From Janibacter corallicola NBRC 107790 (GTDB lineage Bacteria > Actinomycetota > Actinomycetes > Actinomycetales > Dermatophilaceae): a stretch of DNA of 41,115 bases. The notes beneath the pieces were generated by a model. That model was not told where the DNA came from, searched no databases, and worked only from the letters and a program-made list of their open reading frames with translations. Positions 31,543 to 39,811 of this stretch are shown here, in pieces (the stretch's first letter is position 1; each line of letters begins with the position of its first letter). The stretch is from NCBI RefSeq assembly GCF_001570965.1, contig NZ_BCSR01000028.1, positions 1-41,115 on the forward strand, given 5' to 3'. A program made the translations under genes and the position numbers.

Positions 31543-32120
31543 CCTCGCTGGGCGAGCTGCCGATCACCGAGCGCTACATCCGGGCGGCGGCCACGTTCAC
31601 CGACCGGGTCCGCGGCACGAGTGACTGGGACGCGCCCACGCCCGTCCCGGAATGGCGTGCGCGCGACGTCGTCGGGCACCTCACCACGTGGCTCCCCGAC
31701 CTCCTGGCTGCTGGCTCCCCCGTCGAGCTCGACCCGGTGCCCTCCGCCGACGAGGATCCCGTCGCCGCGTGGACCGCGACGGATGCCCAGGTCCGAGCGC
31801 TGCTGGAGGACCCCGCGAGCGAGCAGGTGGTCTTCTCCCACCAGTACATCGGACAGCTGCCGCTGCCGGCGATGCTCGACCAGTACTTCACGTCCGACGT
31901 CGTCTTCCACACCTGGGACCTCGCCCGCGCCACCGGCCAGGACGACGGCCTCGACGAGGACTACATCGCGGGAGCGTTGGAGGGTATGGCCGCCCAGGAG
32001 GAGCTGATCCGCTCCTCCGGGCAGTTCGGCGAGCAGCAGCCGGTCCCGCAGGACGCGAGCGTCCAGGAGCGGTTCCTCTCCTTCATCGGGCGGAACCCAC
32101 GCTGGGCTCCCCCGGCCTGA
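31539..32120 (+). CDS. TIGR03086-type metal-binding protein (DinB/mycothiol maleylpyruvate-isomerase fold)
   Basis: A 193-residue four-helix protein. The N-terminal helix ITERYIRAAATFTDRVRG, then PVPEWRARDVVGHLTTWLPD with the first metal histidine, and LDQYFTSDVVFHTWDLARAT with the second, are the marks of the mycothiol-dependent maleylpyruvate isomerase N-terminal fold. Such proteins often act as thiol-S-transferases using mycothiol. The ATG at 31539 overlaps the SRPBCC stop (ATGA, 31539-31542). A strong terminator follows at 32142. Confidence 0.85.
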   Translation: MTSLGELPITERYIRAAATFTDRVRGTSDWDAPTPVPEWRARDVVGHLTTWLPDLLAAGSPVELDPVPSADEDPVAAWTATDAQVRALLEDPASEQVVFSHQYIGQLPLPAMLDQYFTSDVVFHTWDLARATGQDDGLDEDYIAGALEGMAAQEELIRSSGQFGEQQPVPQDASVQERFLSFIGRNPRWAPPA

Positions 32121-32141
32121 CCACGAGTCCCCGGCCATGAC

Positions 32142-32179
32142 GAAGGGGGCCGACCACTCGCTGGTGGTCGGCCCCCTTC
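32142..32179. terminator. Strong bidirectional terminator
   Basis: Arms of 16 perfect pairs (32142-32157 and 32164-32179) around loop TCGCTG, between the convergent DinB-fold gene and clpC. The arm ends again carry GAAGGGGG/CCCCCTTC. It can serve both strands. Confidence 0.88.
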
Positions 32180-32232
32180 CCTTCGAGGCTCGTCGCAGAA
32201 CTCCTCGCCCCTCAGGGAGCGGAGGTGCCGGA

Positions 32233-34743
32233 CTACTCGCCCGAGGTCTCGATGAGCGGGACGTTGATGTCCTCGCCCTTGTGGGCGCCGGCGAAGGTGA
32301 ACTTCGCGTTCCGGCCCTCGCCCTCGACGTCGACCGCGACGATCTGGCCGGAGACGAGCTCACCGAAGAGGATCTTCTCGGAGAGCACGTCCTCGATCTC
32401 GCGCTGGATCGTCCGCTTCAGCGGGCGGGCACCGAGGACCGGGTCGTAGCCGCGCTTGGCGAGCAGCTCCTTGGCCGCGGACGTGAGCTCCATGCCCATG
32501 TCCTTGTCCTTCAGCCGCGCGTCGAGCTTGGCGACCTCGAGATCGACGATCTGGACCAGCTCCTCGTGGCTCAGCTGCGGGAAGACGATCGTGTCGTCCA
32601 CGCGGTTGAGGAACTCCGGACGGAAGTGGTTCTTCAGCTCGTCGATGACCTTGGCCTTCATCCGGTCGTAGTCCGTGCGGTCGTCGTTGCCGGGCGCGAA
32701 GCCCATCGTCCCCTTGGAGATGTCCCGGGTGCCGAGGTTGGTCGTCATGATGATGATCGTGTTCTTGAAGTCGACCATCCGACCCTGGGAGTCGGTCAGG
32801 CGACCGTCCTCGAGCACCTGCAGCAGGGAGTTGAAGATCTCCGGGTGGGCCTTCTCGACCTCGTCGAAGAGCACGACCGAGAAGGGCTTGCGGCGCACCT
32901 TCTCCGTCAGCTGGCCGCCCTCGTCGTAGCCGACGTATCCGGGCGGGCTGCCGAAGAGGCGGCTGACCGTGTGCTTCTCGGAGTACTCGGACATGTCGAG
33001 GGTGATCAGGCTGTCCTCGTCGCCGAAGAGGAACTCCGAGAGCGCCTTGGCCAGCTCGGTCTTCCCGACACCGGTCGGGCCGGCGAAGATGAACGAGCCG
33101 CCGGGGCGGTGCGGGTCCTTCAGTCCGGCACGGGTGCGACGGATCGCGGCGGAGAGTGCACCGATCGCGTCGTCGTTGCCGACCACGCGCTTGTGCAGCT
33201 CGTTCTCCATGTTGAGCAGCCGCGAGGACTCCTCCTCGGAGAGCTTGAAGACGGGGATGCCGGTCGAGGCGGCGAGCACCTCGGCGATCAGCTCCTCGTC
33301 GACCTCCGCGACGACGTCCATGTCACCGGACTTCCACTCCTCCTCGCGCTTGGCCTTCTCCGCGAGCAGGTTCTTCTCGTCGTCGCGCAAACCGGCGGCC
33401 TTCTCGAAGTCCTGGCCGTCGATGGCCGACTCCTTCTCGAGGCGGACCTGGGCGATCTTGTCGTCGAACTCCTTCAGCTCCGGCGGAGCCGTCATCCGGC
33501 GGATGCGCAGCCGGGCGCCCGCCTCGTCGATGAGGTCGATCGCCTTGTCTGGCAGGAAGCGGTCGTTGACGTACCGGTCGGCCATCGTCACCGCGGCGAC
33601 GATCGCCGGGTCGGTGATCGTCACCTTGTGGTGGGCCTCGTAGCGGTCACGCAGCCCCTTGAGCATCTCGATGGCGTGGGCCAGCGAGGGCTCGTCGACC
33701 TGGATCGGCTGGAAGCGACGCTCCAGTGCCGAGTCCTTCTCGATGTGCTTGCGGTACTCCTCGAGCGTGGTCGCGCCGATGGTCTGCAGCTCACCGCGGG
33801 CGAGCATCGGCTTCAGGATGCTGGCGGCGTCTATGGCACCCTCGGCCGCTCCCGCACCGACGAGGGTGTGGATCTCGTCGATGAAGAGGATGATGTCGCC
33901 GCGGGTCTTGATCTCCTTGAGCACCTTCTTCAGGCGCTCCTCGAAGTCACCGCGGTAGCGGCTGCCGGCGACGAGCGAGCCGAGGTCGAGGGTGTAGAGC
34001 TGCTTGTCCTTCAGCGGCTCCGGCACGTTCTCGTCGACGATGTCCTGGGCGAGGCCCTCGACGACGGCGGACTTGCCCACGCCGGGCTCACCGATGAGGA
34101 CGGGGTTGTTCTTGGTGCGCCGGGAGAGGACCTGCATGACCCGCTCGATCTCCTGGCTGCGCCCGATGACCGGGTCCACGTCGCCGTCGCGGGCGGCCTG
34201 GGTCAGGTTCCGGCCGAACTGGTCGAGCACGAGCGAGCCGGACGGCTGCCCCTCGGCGGGGCCGGAGGCGGCACCGACGCCGGCACCCTGCCCCTCCTTG
34301 CCACCCTGGTAGCCGGAGATGAGCTGGATGACGGTCTGGCGGACCCGGCCCAGGTCGGCGCCGAGCTTGACGAGGACCTGGGCGGCCACACCCTCGCCCT
34401 CACGGATGAGGCCGAGCAGGATGTGCTCGGTCCCGATGTAGTTGTGACCCAGCTGCAGCGCCTCACGAAGGGAGAGCTCCAGCACCTTCTTCGCGCGCGG
34501 CGTGAACGGGATGTGGCCCGACGGCGCCTGCTGGCCGGGGCCGATGATGTCCTGGACCTGCTCCCGGACGGCATCGAGGGACACACCGAGGGACTCCAGC
34601 GCCTTGCTCGCGACGCCTTCACCCTCATGGATGAGGCCGAGCAGGATGTGCTCGGTCCCGATGTAGTTGTGGTTGAGGAGGCGCGCCTCCTCCTGGGCGA
34701 GGACCACGACCCGGCGGGCCCGGTCGGTGAACCGTTCGAACAT
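32233..34743 (-). CDS. clpC: ATP-dependent Clp protease ATP-binding subunit ClpC
   Basis: An 836-residue AAA+ unfoldase that feeds substrates to ClpP. Order: two Clp-N repeats (about 3-68 and 80-145, each with [13 protein letters not shown]), first AAA with Walker A GEPGVGKS (218-225) and [12 protein letters not shown], a UVR-like middle coil (about 425-475), second AAA with GPTGVGKT (555-562), and a C-terminal domain. The two Clp-N repeats are also visible as a near-identical stretch of DNA. The ATG at 34743 begins [20 protein letters not shown]. No ctsR, mcsA or mcsB accompanies it, as expected in actinobacteria where ClgR is the usual regulator; I see no convincing ClgR site. Confidence 0.98.
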   Translation of the reverse strand: MFERFTDRARRVVVLAQEEARLLNHNYIGTEHILLGLIHEGEGVASKALESLGVSLDAVREQVQDIIGPGQQAPSGHIPFTPRAKKVLELSLREALQLGHNYIGTEHILLGLIREGEGVAAQVLVKLGADLGRVRQTVIQLISGYQGGKEGQGAGVGAASGPAEGQPSGSLVLDQFGRNLTQAARDGDVDPVIGRSQEIERVMQVLSRRTKNNPVLIGEPGVGKSAVVEGLAQDIVDENVPEPLKDKQLYTLDLGSLVAGSRYRGDFEERLKKVLKEIKTRGDIILFIDEIHTLVGAGAAEGAIDAASILKPMLARGELQTIGATTLEEYRKHIEKDSALERRFQPIQVDEPSLAHAIEMLKGLRDRYEAHHKVTITDPAIVAAVTMADRYVNDRFLPDKAIDLIDEAGARLRIRRMTAPPELKEFDDKIAQVRLEKESAIDGQDFEKAAGLRDDEKNLLAEKAKREEEWKSGDMDVVAEVDEELIAEVLAASTGIPVFKLSEEESSRLLNMENELHKRVVGNDDAIGALSAAIRRTRAGLKDPHRPGGSFIFAGPTGVGKTELAKALSEFLFGDEDSLITLDMSEYSEKHTVSRLFGSPPGYVGYDEGGQLTEKVRRKPFSVVLFDEVEKAHPEIFNSLLQVLEDGRLTDSQGRMVDFKNTIIIMTTNLGTRDISKGTMGFAPGNDDRTDYDRMKAKVIDELKNHFRPEFLNRVDDTIVFPQLSHEELVQIVDLEVAKLDARLKDKDMGMELTSAAKELLAKRGYDPVLGARPLKRTIQREIEDVLSEKILFGELVSGQIVAVDVEGEGRNAKFTFAGAHKGEDINVPLIETSGE

Positions 34744-34775
34744 GGGATCTGTCCCTTCGTGTTGCTAGAACCACG

Positions 34776-34781
34776 ACTCTA
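34776..34781 (-). promoter_or_regulatory. Possible -10 box for clpC
   Basis: TAGAGT on the minus strand, about 32 bases before the clpC ATG, leaving a short leader with a weak GGGA site. No clear -35. The rest of the 164-base gap 34744-34907 holds only the hairpin described separately. Confidence 0.35.
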
Positions 34782-34860
34782 ACCGCCCCGCGCCCTGATG
34801 CCGCAGGATCGGTGATTCGGGTGAGACAACGCCCCTTCCCCTCGGCCTGTTCCCCCACCG

Positions 34861-34903
34861 CGCCCGCCTCTTCCGTGTTCGCTCAGAGCACAACCGGCGG
34901 GCG
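34861..34903 (-). terminator. Candidate terminator after the MhuD-like gene
   Basis: CGCCCGCC (34861-34868) pairs with GGCGGGCG (34896-34903), with a smaller GCTC/GAGC hairpin inside the loop. It starts five bases past the stop of the gene at 34908. Confidence 0.42.
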
Positions 34904-34907
34904 GCCC

Positions 34908-35216
34908 TCAGGAGGCAGGGACGTCGAGCACCACGTCGAAGCCGAGCAGCTCGGTGCCCGTCGAGACCGGCGTGCGAGGGTTGGCCGCCTTGTGCGCCCG
35001 CCGCCCCTCGCCGTCGCGCCAGGCCTCGAAGGAGGCCTCGTCGGCCCACCGCGTGACCACGAAGTAGCTCCCGCCCCCGTCGGTGGGGCGCAGCAGCTGG
35101 AAGCCCTCGAAGCCGGGGGCCTCCTCCACCGCCCCCTGACGCTCTGCGAAGCGCCGCTCGAGCTCCTCGCCGGCCCCGTCGGGCACGGTGATGACGTTGA
35201 TCCGCACGATGCTCAT
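34908..35216 (-). CDS. MhuD-like heme-degrading monooxygenase
   Basis: A 102-residue antibiotic-biosynthesis-monooxygenase-fold protein strongly similar in layout to mycobacterial MhuD, which opens heme without releasing CO. The key residues match by position: Asn7 (IVRINVI), Trp66 (FEAWRDG) and the heme-ligand His75 (RRAHKAA). GFQLLRPTDGGGSYFVVTRW and LLGFDVVLDV complete the ferredoxin-like fold. ATG 35216 overlaps the DUF4328 stop (ATGA, 35213-35216); a TATCGT box six bases upstream could add an internal leaderless start. It probably recycles heme iron. In mycobacteria, mhuD also lies near clpC1. Confidence 0.88.
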   Translation of the reverse strand: MSIVRINVITVPDGAGEELERRFAERQGAVEEAPGFEGFQLLRPTDGGGSYFVVTRWADEASFEAWRDGEGRRAHKAANPRTPVSTGTELLGFDVVLDVPAS

Positions 35217-35887
35217 GCTTCGACGATATCCCCGGCCACCGACCGCCGGGCCCCGGTGGTCGCCGAGCGGACCACCCGCCACCACAGCGCCCAGGCGACC
35301 ACCGCCACGACCGCGACCACCTGCTGCACCCGGATCCAGGCCATCAGGTCCGAGGCCGTGAGCAGCTCCCCTCCCGTGGGGTCCAAGGCGGTGATGGTGG
35401 AGAGCACCAGCCAGGCGATCCACCACGGCAGCGGATTCGGTCGGCGCGCACCCACCCCGCGGGCGGCGTCGGCCACCACCTGGAAGGGGAACCACAGGTT
35501 GACCACCGGCACGATCCACCCGAGGACCGCCCAGTGGGCCGCGCGGCGCTGGTGGGTGCCCGGGGAGGCCCACTCGGCGACCTGACGCAGGCCGAGCAAC
35601 CACACCGAGGTCGCGACGAACGCGGCGAGGACCCCGAGGAGCGCGACGATGCCGAGCACACCGACGAGCAGCAGCGTGGTCTCGCCCGAGCGCCCGCCAC
35701 GTTCCCACCAGACCACCAGGTCCTCGGTCCGCAGCGTCAGCACGAGAGCGCTGGCCACCAGCGCAGCCGTGGTCAGCGCGGAGGCGCCGATGACGGCGTG
35801 GTGGGAGAGCACCGGCGCCCGGGGTGGCCTCGTCCCCACCGACGGGGACGAAGAGGTGGCGTCGCGAGTGGCGTCGTCCTGACTCAT
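35213..35887 (-). CDS. DUF4328-type multi-pass membrane protein
   Basis: A 224-residue protein with a Ser/Pro-rich cytoplasmic N-terminus and four to six hydrophobic helices (about 33-52, 73-98, 118-136, 152-166, 188-203). The strings LRQVAEWASPGTHQRRAAHWAVLGW (in parts LRQVAEWASPGTHQ and RRAAHWAVLGW), VVNLWFPFQVVADAARG and NPLPWWIAWLV are typical of DUF4328. Function is unknown. The ATG at 35887 has TAGGTT six bases upstream (leaderless). It is translationally coupled to the MhuD-like gene, which hints at a shared role at the membrane. Confidence 0.8.
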   Translation of the reverse strand: MSQDDATRDATSSSPSVGTRPPRAPVLSHHAVIGASALTTAALVASALVLTLRTEDLVVWWERGGRSGETTLLLVGVLGIVALLGVLAAFVATSVWLLGLRQVAEWASPGTHQRRAAHWAVLGWIVPVVNLWFPFQVVADAARGVGARRPNPLPWWIAWLVLSTITALDPTGGELLTASDLMAWIRVQQVVAVVAVVAWALWWRVVRSATTGARRSVAGDIVEA

Positions 35888-35893
35888 GCGGGG

Positions 35894-35899
35894 AACCTA
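35894..35899 (-). promoter_or_regulatory. -10 box of leaderless DUF4328-mhuD promoter
   Basis: TAGGTT on the minus strand, six bases (CCCCGC), then ATG 35887. Confidence 0.55.
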
Positions 35900-35952
35900 C
35901 GGACCCGCGGTCACCCCCGCTCGTCGATGACCGCGACCCTGTGGACAACCGG

Positions 35953-35985
35953 CGAAGGGGGTCGGCCCGGGGCCGACCCCCTTCG
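35953..35985 (-). terminator. Strong terminator after the YkvI-like gene
   Basis: Perfect 15-base arms (35953-35967 and 35971-35985) around CGG, ending in CGAAGGGGG and CCCCCTTCG. It lies 17 bases after the stop at 36003. No U-tract. Confidence 0.88.
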
Positions 35986-36002
35986 TCAGGACATCTCTCG
36001 GA

Positions 36003-37199
36003 TCACACCCGCTCGTGGACCGTCGGGTCGCTCGCCTGCGTGATGCTCTGCCCCTTCCGGGTGACGATGAGGTAGGTGCCGCGCACGAGGAGCGGAACGG
36101 CGAAGACGGCGATCATCGCGTACCCCATCGCGGTGTAGCCCTTGGACACGAGGTCGATGATCCCGACCTGCGCGAGGATCAGCGCCAGCAGGAGGGTGAC
36201 GACCGCGACGGCGCCGCTGGCCCGGCGGCTCAGCGGCCGACGGTCGAGGTCCAGCAGGTTCTGGTCCACGCGGGCGACGAGGGCGTAGATCATCCCCGTG
36301 GCCGTCTCGATGAGGGTCCACCCGACGACGATGCCGAAGACGACCATGACCCAGGCCGCCTCGGGACCGAGCATCTCCAGCCATGGGACCGAGGCGTCGA
36401 AGATGCCCTTCTGCGGGTAGAGACCCATGAGCGCGAAGTACGTGAGGAACCACGGGATCGTCATGAAGAGGCCCGCGACCAGTCCGGCGACCGCCGTGTG
36501 CTGCAGCCGGGTCTGCCGCTGGACGGTGAAGAGCGCCGCCGGGTACACCGCGAGGTTGTACCCCACGTAGAGCAGGCCCGACCAGATGACGGCCCACATC
36601 GAGACGTCGGGGTGCAGCGAGTGGTCGCCGGAGGAGAGGGTGTGCACCATCGCGTCCCAGTTCTTGGAGATCACGAGCGTGGCGAAGAGGATGTAGCCGA
36701 GGTAGAGGGCGACGGTCCCGATGCTCTTGAAGCGCTCGATGAGTCCCTCGCCGTAGTAGTTGAGCAGGCCGACGAGCACCACCATCAGCGCCACCCCGAC
36801 CCAGTAGTTCAGGCCGAGGGTCTCGCTGAGGATCTCCCCCGTCGCGGCGGCCATGATGGCGATGATGAGGATCGCCAGCAGGATGTAGACGATGTCGAAG
36901 AGCCAGTACAGCGGCCCGATGAGCACCTGCAGCAGGCTGCGGTAGTCGAAGGCCTGGAAACGGCGCGCGATCTCGAACATCAGGAAGGCCATCAGCCCGA
37001 ACCCGACGAAGGTGGCCAGCCCCGAGATCCAGCCGAGCGAGCCGTACTTCGCGCCGAACTGGACGATCTCCCGGCCGGTGGCGTAGCCACCGCCGATGAG
37101 CACCGACTGGAGGATCACCCCCGGGAGCACGATCCGGCCGTAGGGCCCGTTGAAGAATCCCTCACGCGGGGCCTGCTCCCGCTGCTCCTGAACCGTCAT
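36003..37199 (-). CDS. YkvI-family membrane transporter-like protein
   Basis: A 398-residue integral membrane protein with about eleven to twelve helices, of the YkvI family (APC/LeuT-like fold). The first helix has a broken, glycine-rich GVILQSVLIGGGYATGREIV, and QFGAKYGSLGWISGLATFVG follows, both characteristic. Other segments include LLYVGYNLAVYPAALF and FGIVVGWTLIETATGMIYAL. The substrate is unknown; members are predicted solute symporters. The ATG at 37199 has GGGAG about six bases upstream; TAGGCT about 50 bases upstream is a possible -10. Confidence 0.83.
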   Translation of the reverse strand: MTVQEQREQAPREGFFNGPYGRIVLPGVILQSVLIGGGYATGREIVQFGAKYGSLGWISGLATFVGFGLMAFLMFEIARRFQAFDYRSLLQVLIGPLYWLFDIVYILLAILIIAIMAAATGEILSETLGLNYWVGVALMVVLVGLLNYYGEGLIERFKSIGTVALYLGYILFATLVISKNWDAMVHTLSSGDHSLHPDVSMWAVIWSGLLYVGYNLAVYPAALFTVQRQTRLQHTAVAGLVAGLFMTIPWFLTYFALMGLYPQKGIFDASVPWLEMLGPEAAWVMVVFGIVVGWTLIETATGMIYALVARVDQNLLDLDRRPLSRRASGAVAVVTLLLALILAQVGIIDLVSKGYTAMGYAMIAVFAVPLLVRGTYLIVTRKGQSITQASDPTVHERV

Positions 37200-37287
37200 G
37201 ACGCTCCCTTCCCGCGGCGAGCACCGCCGACGTGGCAGGGAGCCTAGAGCAAACTGGGAACTTCCTGTGGGATGCGCGCAGTCGCCA

Positions 37288-37293
37288 TAGGCT
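37288..37293 (+). promoter_or_regulatory. -10 box of leaderless flavin-reductase promoter
   Basis: TAGGCT, seven bases (GTCCTCC), then ATG 37301. The intergenic gap is 101 bases and divergent from the YkvI-like gene. Confidence 0.5.
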
Positions 37294-37300
37294 GTCCTCC

Positions 37301-37888
37301 ATGCGCACGGTCTTCGACCCCACGGACCCCGGCACGAACGCCTACGACCTGCTGACGAGCATCGTCGTACCACGACCCATCGCGTGGATCACGAGCACGG
37401 GCGCGGATGGCGTCGGCAACCTCGCTCCCCACTCCTTCTTCAACGTCGTCTGCCAGAAGCCCGCGATGATCAGCTTCACCTCCGTCGGACGCAAGGACAC
37501 CCTGCGCAACGTCCTCGCGACCGAGTACTTCGTCGTGAACCTCGTGCCCGAGGAGCTGGCGGAGAGCGCCAACGCGAGCAGCGCCCCCTTCGAGCCGGGG
37601 GTGGACGAGGCCGCGCACGTCGGCATGCGGCTCGAGCCGAGCGAGGTGGTTCCGGTCCCCCGGGTCGCCGACTCCCCCACGTCGATCGAGTGCCGGCTGC
37701 ACTCGAGCCTCAAGCTCGGCAACAGCCACCTCGTCATCGGGGAGGTGAAGGCGATCACCGTTCGCAGCGACGCCCTCGAGGACGGGCGCCCGACCATGGA
37801 CGCGCTGCGACCCGCCTCGCGCCTGGGGCGGGACGAGTGGGGGCGCGCGCCTGAGGTCTTCCGGATGGAGCGCCCGCGCCGGGCCTGA
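37301..37888 (+). CDS. Flavin reductase-domain protein (DIM6/NTAB type)
   Basis: A 195-residue FMN-binding split-barrel protein: TSIVVPRPIAWITSTGADGV, NLAPHSFFNVVCQKPAMISF, and RKDTLRNVLATEYFVVNLVP are the flavin-contact strands of the DIM6/NTAB group. Such enzymes reduce flavin for partner monooxygenases or act as flavoprotein oxidoreductases. It has no partner gene next to it. The ATG at 37301 is used rather than an upstream in-frame TTG/GTG because of its fit to the conserved N-terminus. It converges with nei with one base between the stop codons. Confidence 0.87.
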   Translation: MRTVFDPTDPGTNAYDLLTSIVVPRPIAWITSTGADGVGNLAPHSFFNVVCQKPAMISFTSVGRKDTLRNVLATEYFVVNLVPEELAESANASSAPFEPGVDEAAHVGMRLEPSEVVPVPRVADSPTSIECRLHSSLKLGNSHLVIGEVKAITVRSDALEDGRPTMDALRPASRLGRDEWGRAPEVFRMERPRRA

Positions 37889-37889
37889 G

Positions 37890-38714
37890 TCAACTGCGTC
37901 GCTGGCAGTTCCCGCACCAGTAGAGCGTGCGGCCGGCCACGTCCTTGGCCCTCACCCGGGAGCCACAGACCCGGCACTCCTGACCGTTGCGCTTGTAGAC
38001 GTAGGAGGTCCGCTCCGCGAGGTGGACGTCCTCCCCCTTCGCCAGGGCGGACTCGACCTGCTCGACCTCATCCGCGACGGTGACGATCCGACTCGTCGCG
38101 ACCCCGAGCGGCAGCAGCCGGCGCAGGTCGGCCCAGACGAGCTCCCACGAGGCCCGCCCCAGCCGACGACCCGGGGTCATCGGGTTGATCCGGTGGCGGA
38201 AGAGCACCTCGCAGCGGTACACGTTGCCGACCCCGGCGAGCACGTGCTGCTCCATGAGCAGCGCGGCGATCGACTTGCCGGAGCGGTGGATTCGCTCCCA
38301 CGCGGCCTCGGCGTCGGTGTCCCGCAACGGGTCCGGGCCGAGCTTGGCGTGCACCGCCTTCTCCTCGTCGGGAGTGATCACGGCGCAGGTCATCGGGCCG
38401 CGCAGGTCCGCGACGTGCTCCTCGGTGGCGATCCGGCAGCGCACCTGACCGGTCACCGGGCGCTCCCCCACGTACGCGACCGCGTCGATGGTGAAGGTCC
38501 CGATCAGTCCGAGGTGGACGTGCAGGATCCGCTCACCGGAGAACTCGACGAAGAGGTGCTTGCCGTGTGCGCGCGCCTCCACCACCTCGAGGCCGTCGAG
38601 CAGCCCGGCGCCGGAGGCGAAGCGGCCCTGCGGGGAGGAGACGGCCACGGCCCGGCCGGCGAAGGCGGCGTGCAGACCGGCCGCGATGCGGTGCAGCGTG
38701 TGTCCCTCGGGCAT
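37890..38714 (-). CDS. Formamidopyrimidine-DNA glycosylase / endonuclease VIII family protein
   Basis: A 274-residue base-excision glycosylase/AP lyase. After Met removal, Pro2 and Glu3 (MPEGHTLHRIA) are the catalytic nucleophile and acid; MPEGHT is typical of the Nei branch. Lys in GKHLFVEF, the helix-two-turn-helix region (LLMEQHVLAGVGNVYRCEVL) and the zinc finger CRVCGSRVRAKDV...YWCGNCQ at the C-terminus are complete. It should remove oxidised pyrimidines. It follows ku by 13 bases in the same direction, so glycosylase and end-joining protein are probably co-transcribed. Confidence 0.93.
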   Translation of the reverse strand: MPEGHTLHRIAAGLHAAFAGRAVAVSSPQGRFASGAGLLDGLEVVEARAHGKHLFVEFSGERILHVHLGLIGTFTIDAVAYVGERPVTGQVRCRIATEEHVADLRGPMTCAVITPDEEKAVHAKLGPDPLRDTDAEAAWERIHRSGKSIAALLMEQHVLAGVGNVYRCEVLFRHRINPMTPGRRLGRASWELVWADLRRLLPLGVATSRIVTVADEVEQVESALAKGEDVHLAERTSYVYKRNGQECRVCGSRVRAKDVAGRTLYWCGNCQRRS

Positions 38715-38727
38715 GGCGAAGGGGGAC

Positions 38728-39699
38728 TCAGCTCGCCTTCTTCTTCGTGGTCGACTTCTTGGCGTCCGACTTCTTGGCCGTCGACTTCTTGGTGCCCGAC
38801 GTCCCCCCGGACGACTTCTTCGACCCGCCCTTGGACGAGGACTGCTTCGACGAGGTCGACTTCTTCGCGGCAGCCTTCTTCCCGCCCTTGGCGGCCCCCG
38901 AGTCCTTGGCCGGGGCCTCGCCACGGGCCGCCTTGGCCTTGTCCACCGAGCGGGACAGGGCCGCCAGCAGGTCGACGACCTCGCCGGAGTCCTCCTCGGT
39001 CTCGGCCGGGGCGGTCACCTCGCCCCCTTCGACCTTGGCGCGCACGACCTCCTCGACGGCGATCGCGTAGTCGTCCTCGAACTCCTCCGGCTCCCAGTCC
39101 CCGGCCAGCTCGTCGATGAGCATCCGGGCCATCGACATCTCCTTCTCGGTGGCCTCACCGACGTCGTCGAGGCGGGCGAAGTCGGTGGCACGGATCTCGT
39201 CGGGCCAGAGCATCGTCTGCATGACGATGACGCCCTCGCGCACCCGCAGCACGGCCAGCGTCATCCGGGTGCGGATGGAGACGGTGACCACCGCCATCCG
39301 CCCCTCGGCCTCGAGCGCCTCGCGCAGCAGGACGTAGGGCTTCTGCGCGGACGTGTCCGGCTCGAGGTAGTAGCTCTTGTCCAGGAGCATCGGGTCGATC
39401 TGCTCCTGGGGGACGAACTTCTCGACGCTGATCTCCTTGCTGGAGCGCACCGGCAGACCCGCCATGTCCTCGTCGGTGAGGACGACCATCTCGCCGTCCT
39501 CGGTCTCGTAGCCCTTGGCGATGTCGTCGTAGGAGACCTCGTCGCCGTCGATACTGCAGAAGCGCTTGTAGCGGATCCGGCCCCCGTCGCTGGCGTGCAC
39601 CTGGCGGAAGCGGATGTCGTGGTTCTCGGTCGCCGAGTACAGGCGCACGGGGACGTTGACGAGGCCGAAGGAGACGGCCCCCTTCCAGATCGCGCGCAT
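38728..39699 (-). CDS. ku: Non-homologous end joining protein Ku
   Basis: A 323-residue bacterial Ku: MRAIWKGAVSFGLVNVPVRL at the N-terminus, RYKRFCSIDGDEVSYDDIAK, and EKFVPQEQIDPMLLDKSYYL in the bridge that encircles DNA. The core ends near residue 255; residues about 262-323 are a Lys/Ser/Ala tail (KKSTSSKQSSSKGGSKK, KSTAKKSDAKKSTTKKK), which in other species modulates DNA binding and sliding. The ATG at 39699 has GGGAGGACC upstream. The partner ligase and polymerase lie on the other strand just beyond a 112-base gap. Confidence 0.96.
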   Translation of the reverse strand: MRAIWKGAVSFGLVNVPVRLYSATENHDIRFRQVHASDGGRIRYKRFCSIDGDEVSYDDIAKGYETEDGEMVVLTDEDMAGLPVRSSKEISVEKFVPQEQIDPMLLDKSYYLEPDTSAQKPYVLLREALEAEGRMAVVTVSIRTRMTLAVLRVREGVIVMQTMLWPDEIRATDFARLDDVGEATEKEMSMARMLIDELAGDWEPEEFEDDYAIAVEEVVRAKVEGGEVTAPAETEEDSGEVVDLLAALSRSVDKAKAARGEAPAKDSGAAKGGKKAAAKKSTSSKQSSSKGGSKKSSGGTSGTKKSTAKKSDAKKSTTKKKAS

Positions 39700-39811
39700 G
39701 TGGTCCTCCCGCGGGTGTGCGTGTACGCCAGCCTACGCGGATCTCAGCTGCCGCTCCCTGAGGCGAGAGTCCGCGCAGCGGGCGAACCTCGAAGGGCGGC
39801 AGGATGGACCC
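39700..39811. promoter_or_regulatory. Divergent ku / ligase promoter region
   Basis: For ku, TAGGCT (39735-39730, minus strand) is a good -10 with a 30-base leader. For the ligase, CAGGAT (39800-39805) lies six bases before ATG 39812, the same spacing as the leaderless genes but with a C in the first position. I see no obvious operator. Confidence 0.4.

Noticed and set aside
34411-34670. A direct DNA repeat of about 40 bases in clpC
   Set aside because: It simply reflects the two homologous Clp-N repeats that both encode [13 protein letters not shown].
32137-34782. An 881-codon open frame antisense to clpC
   Set aside because: It mirrors a perfectly conserved clpC gene and shows only compositional Leu/Val/Asp-rich sequence.
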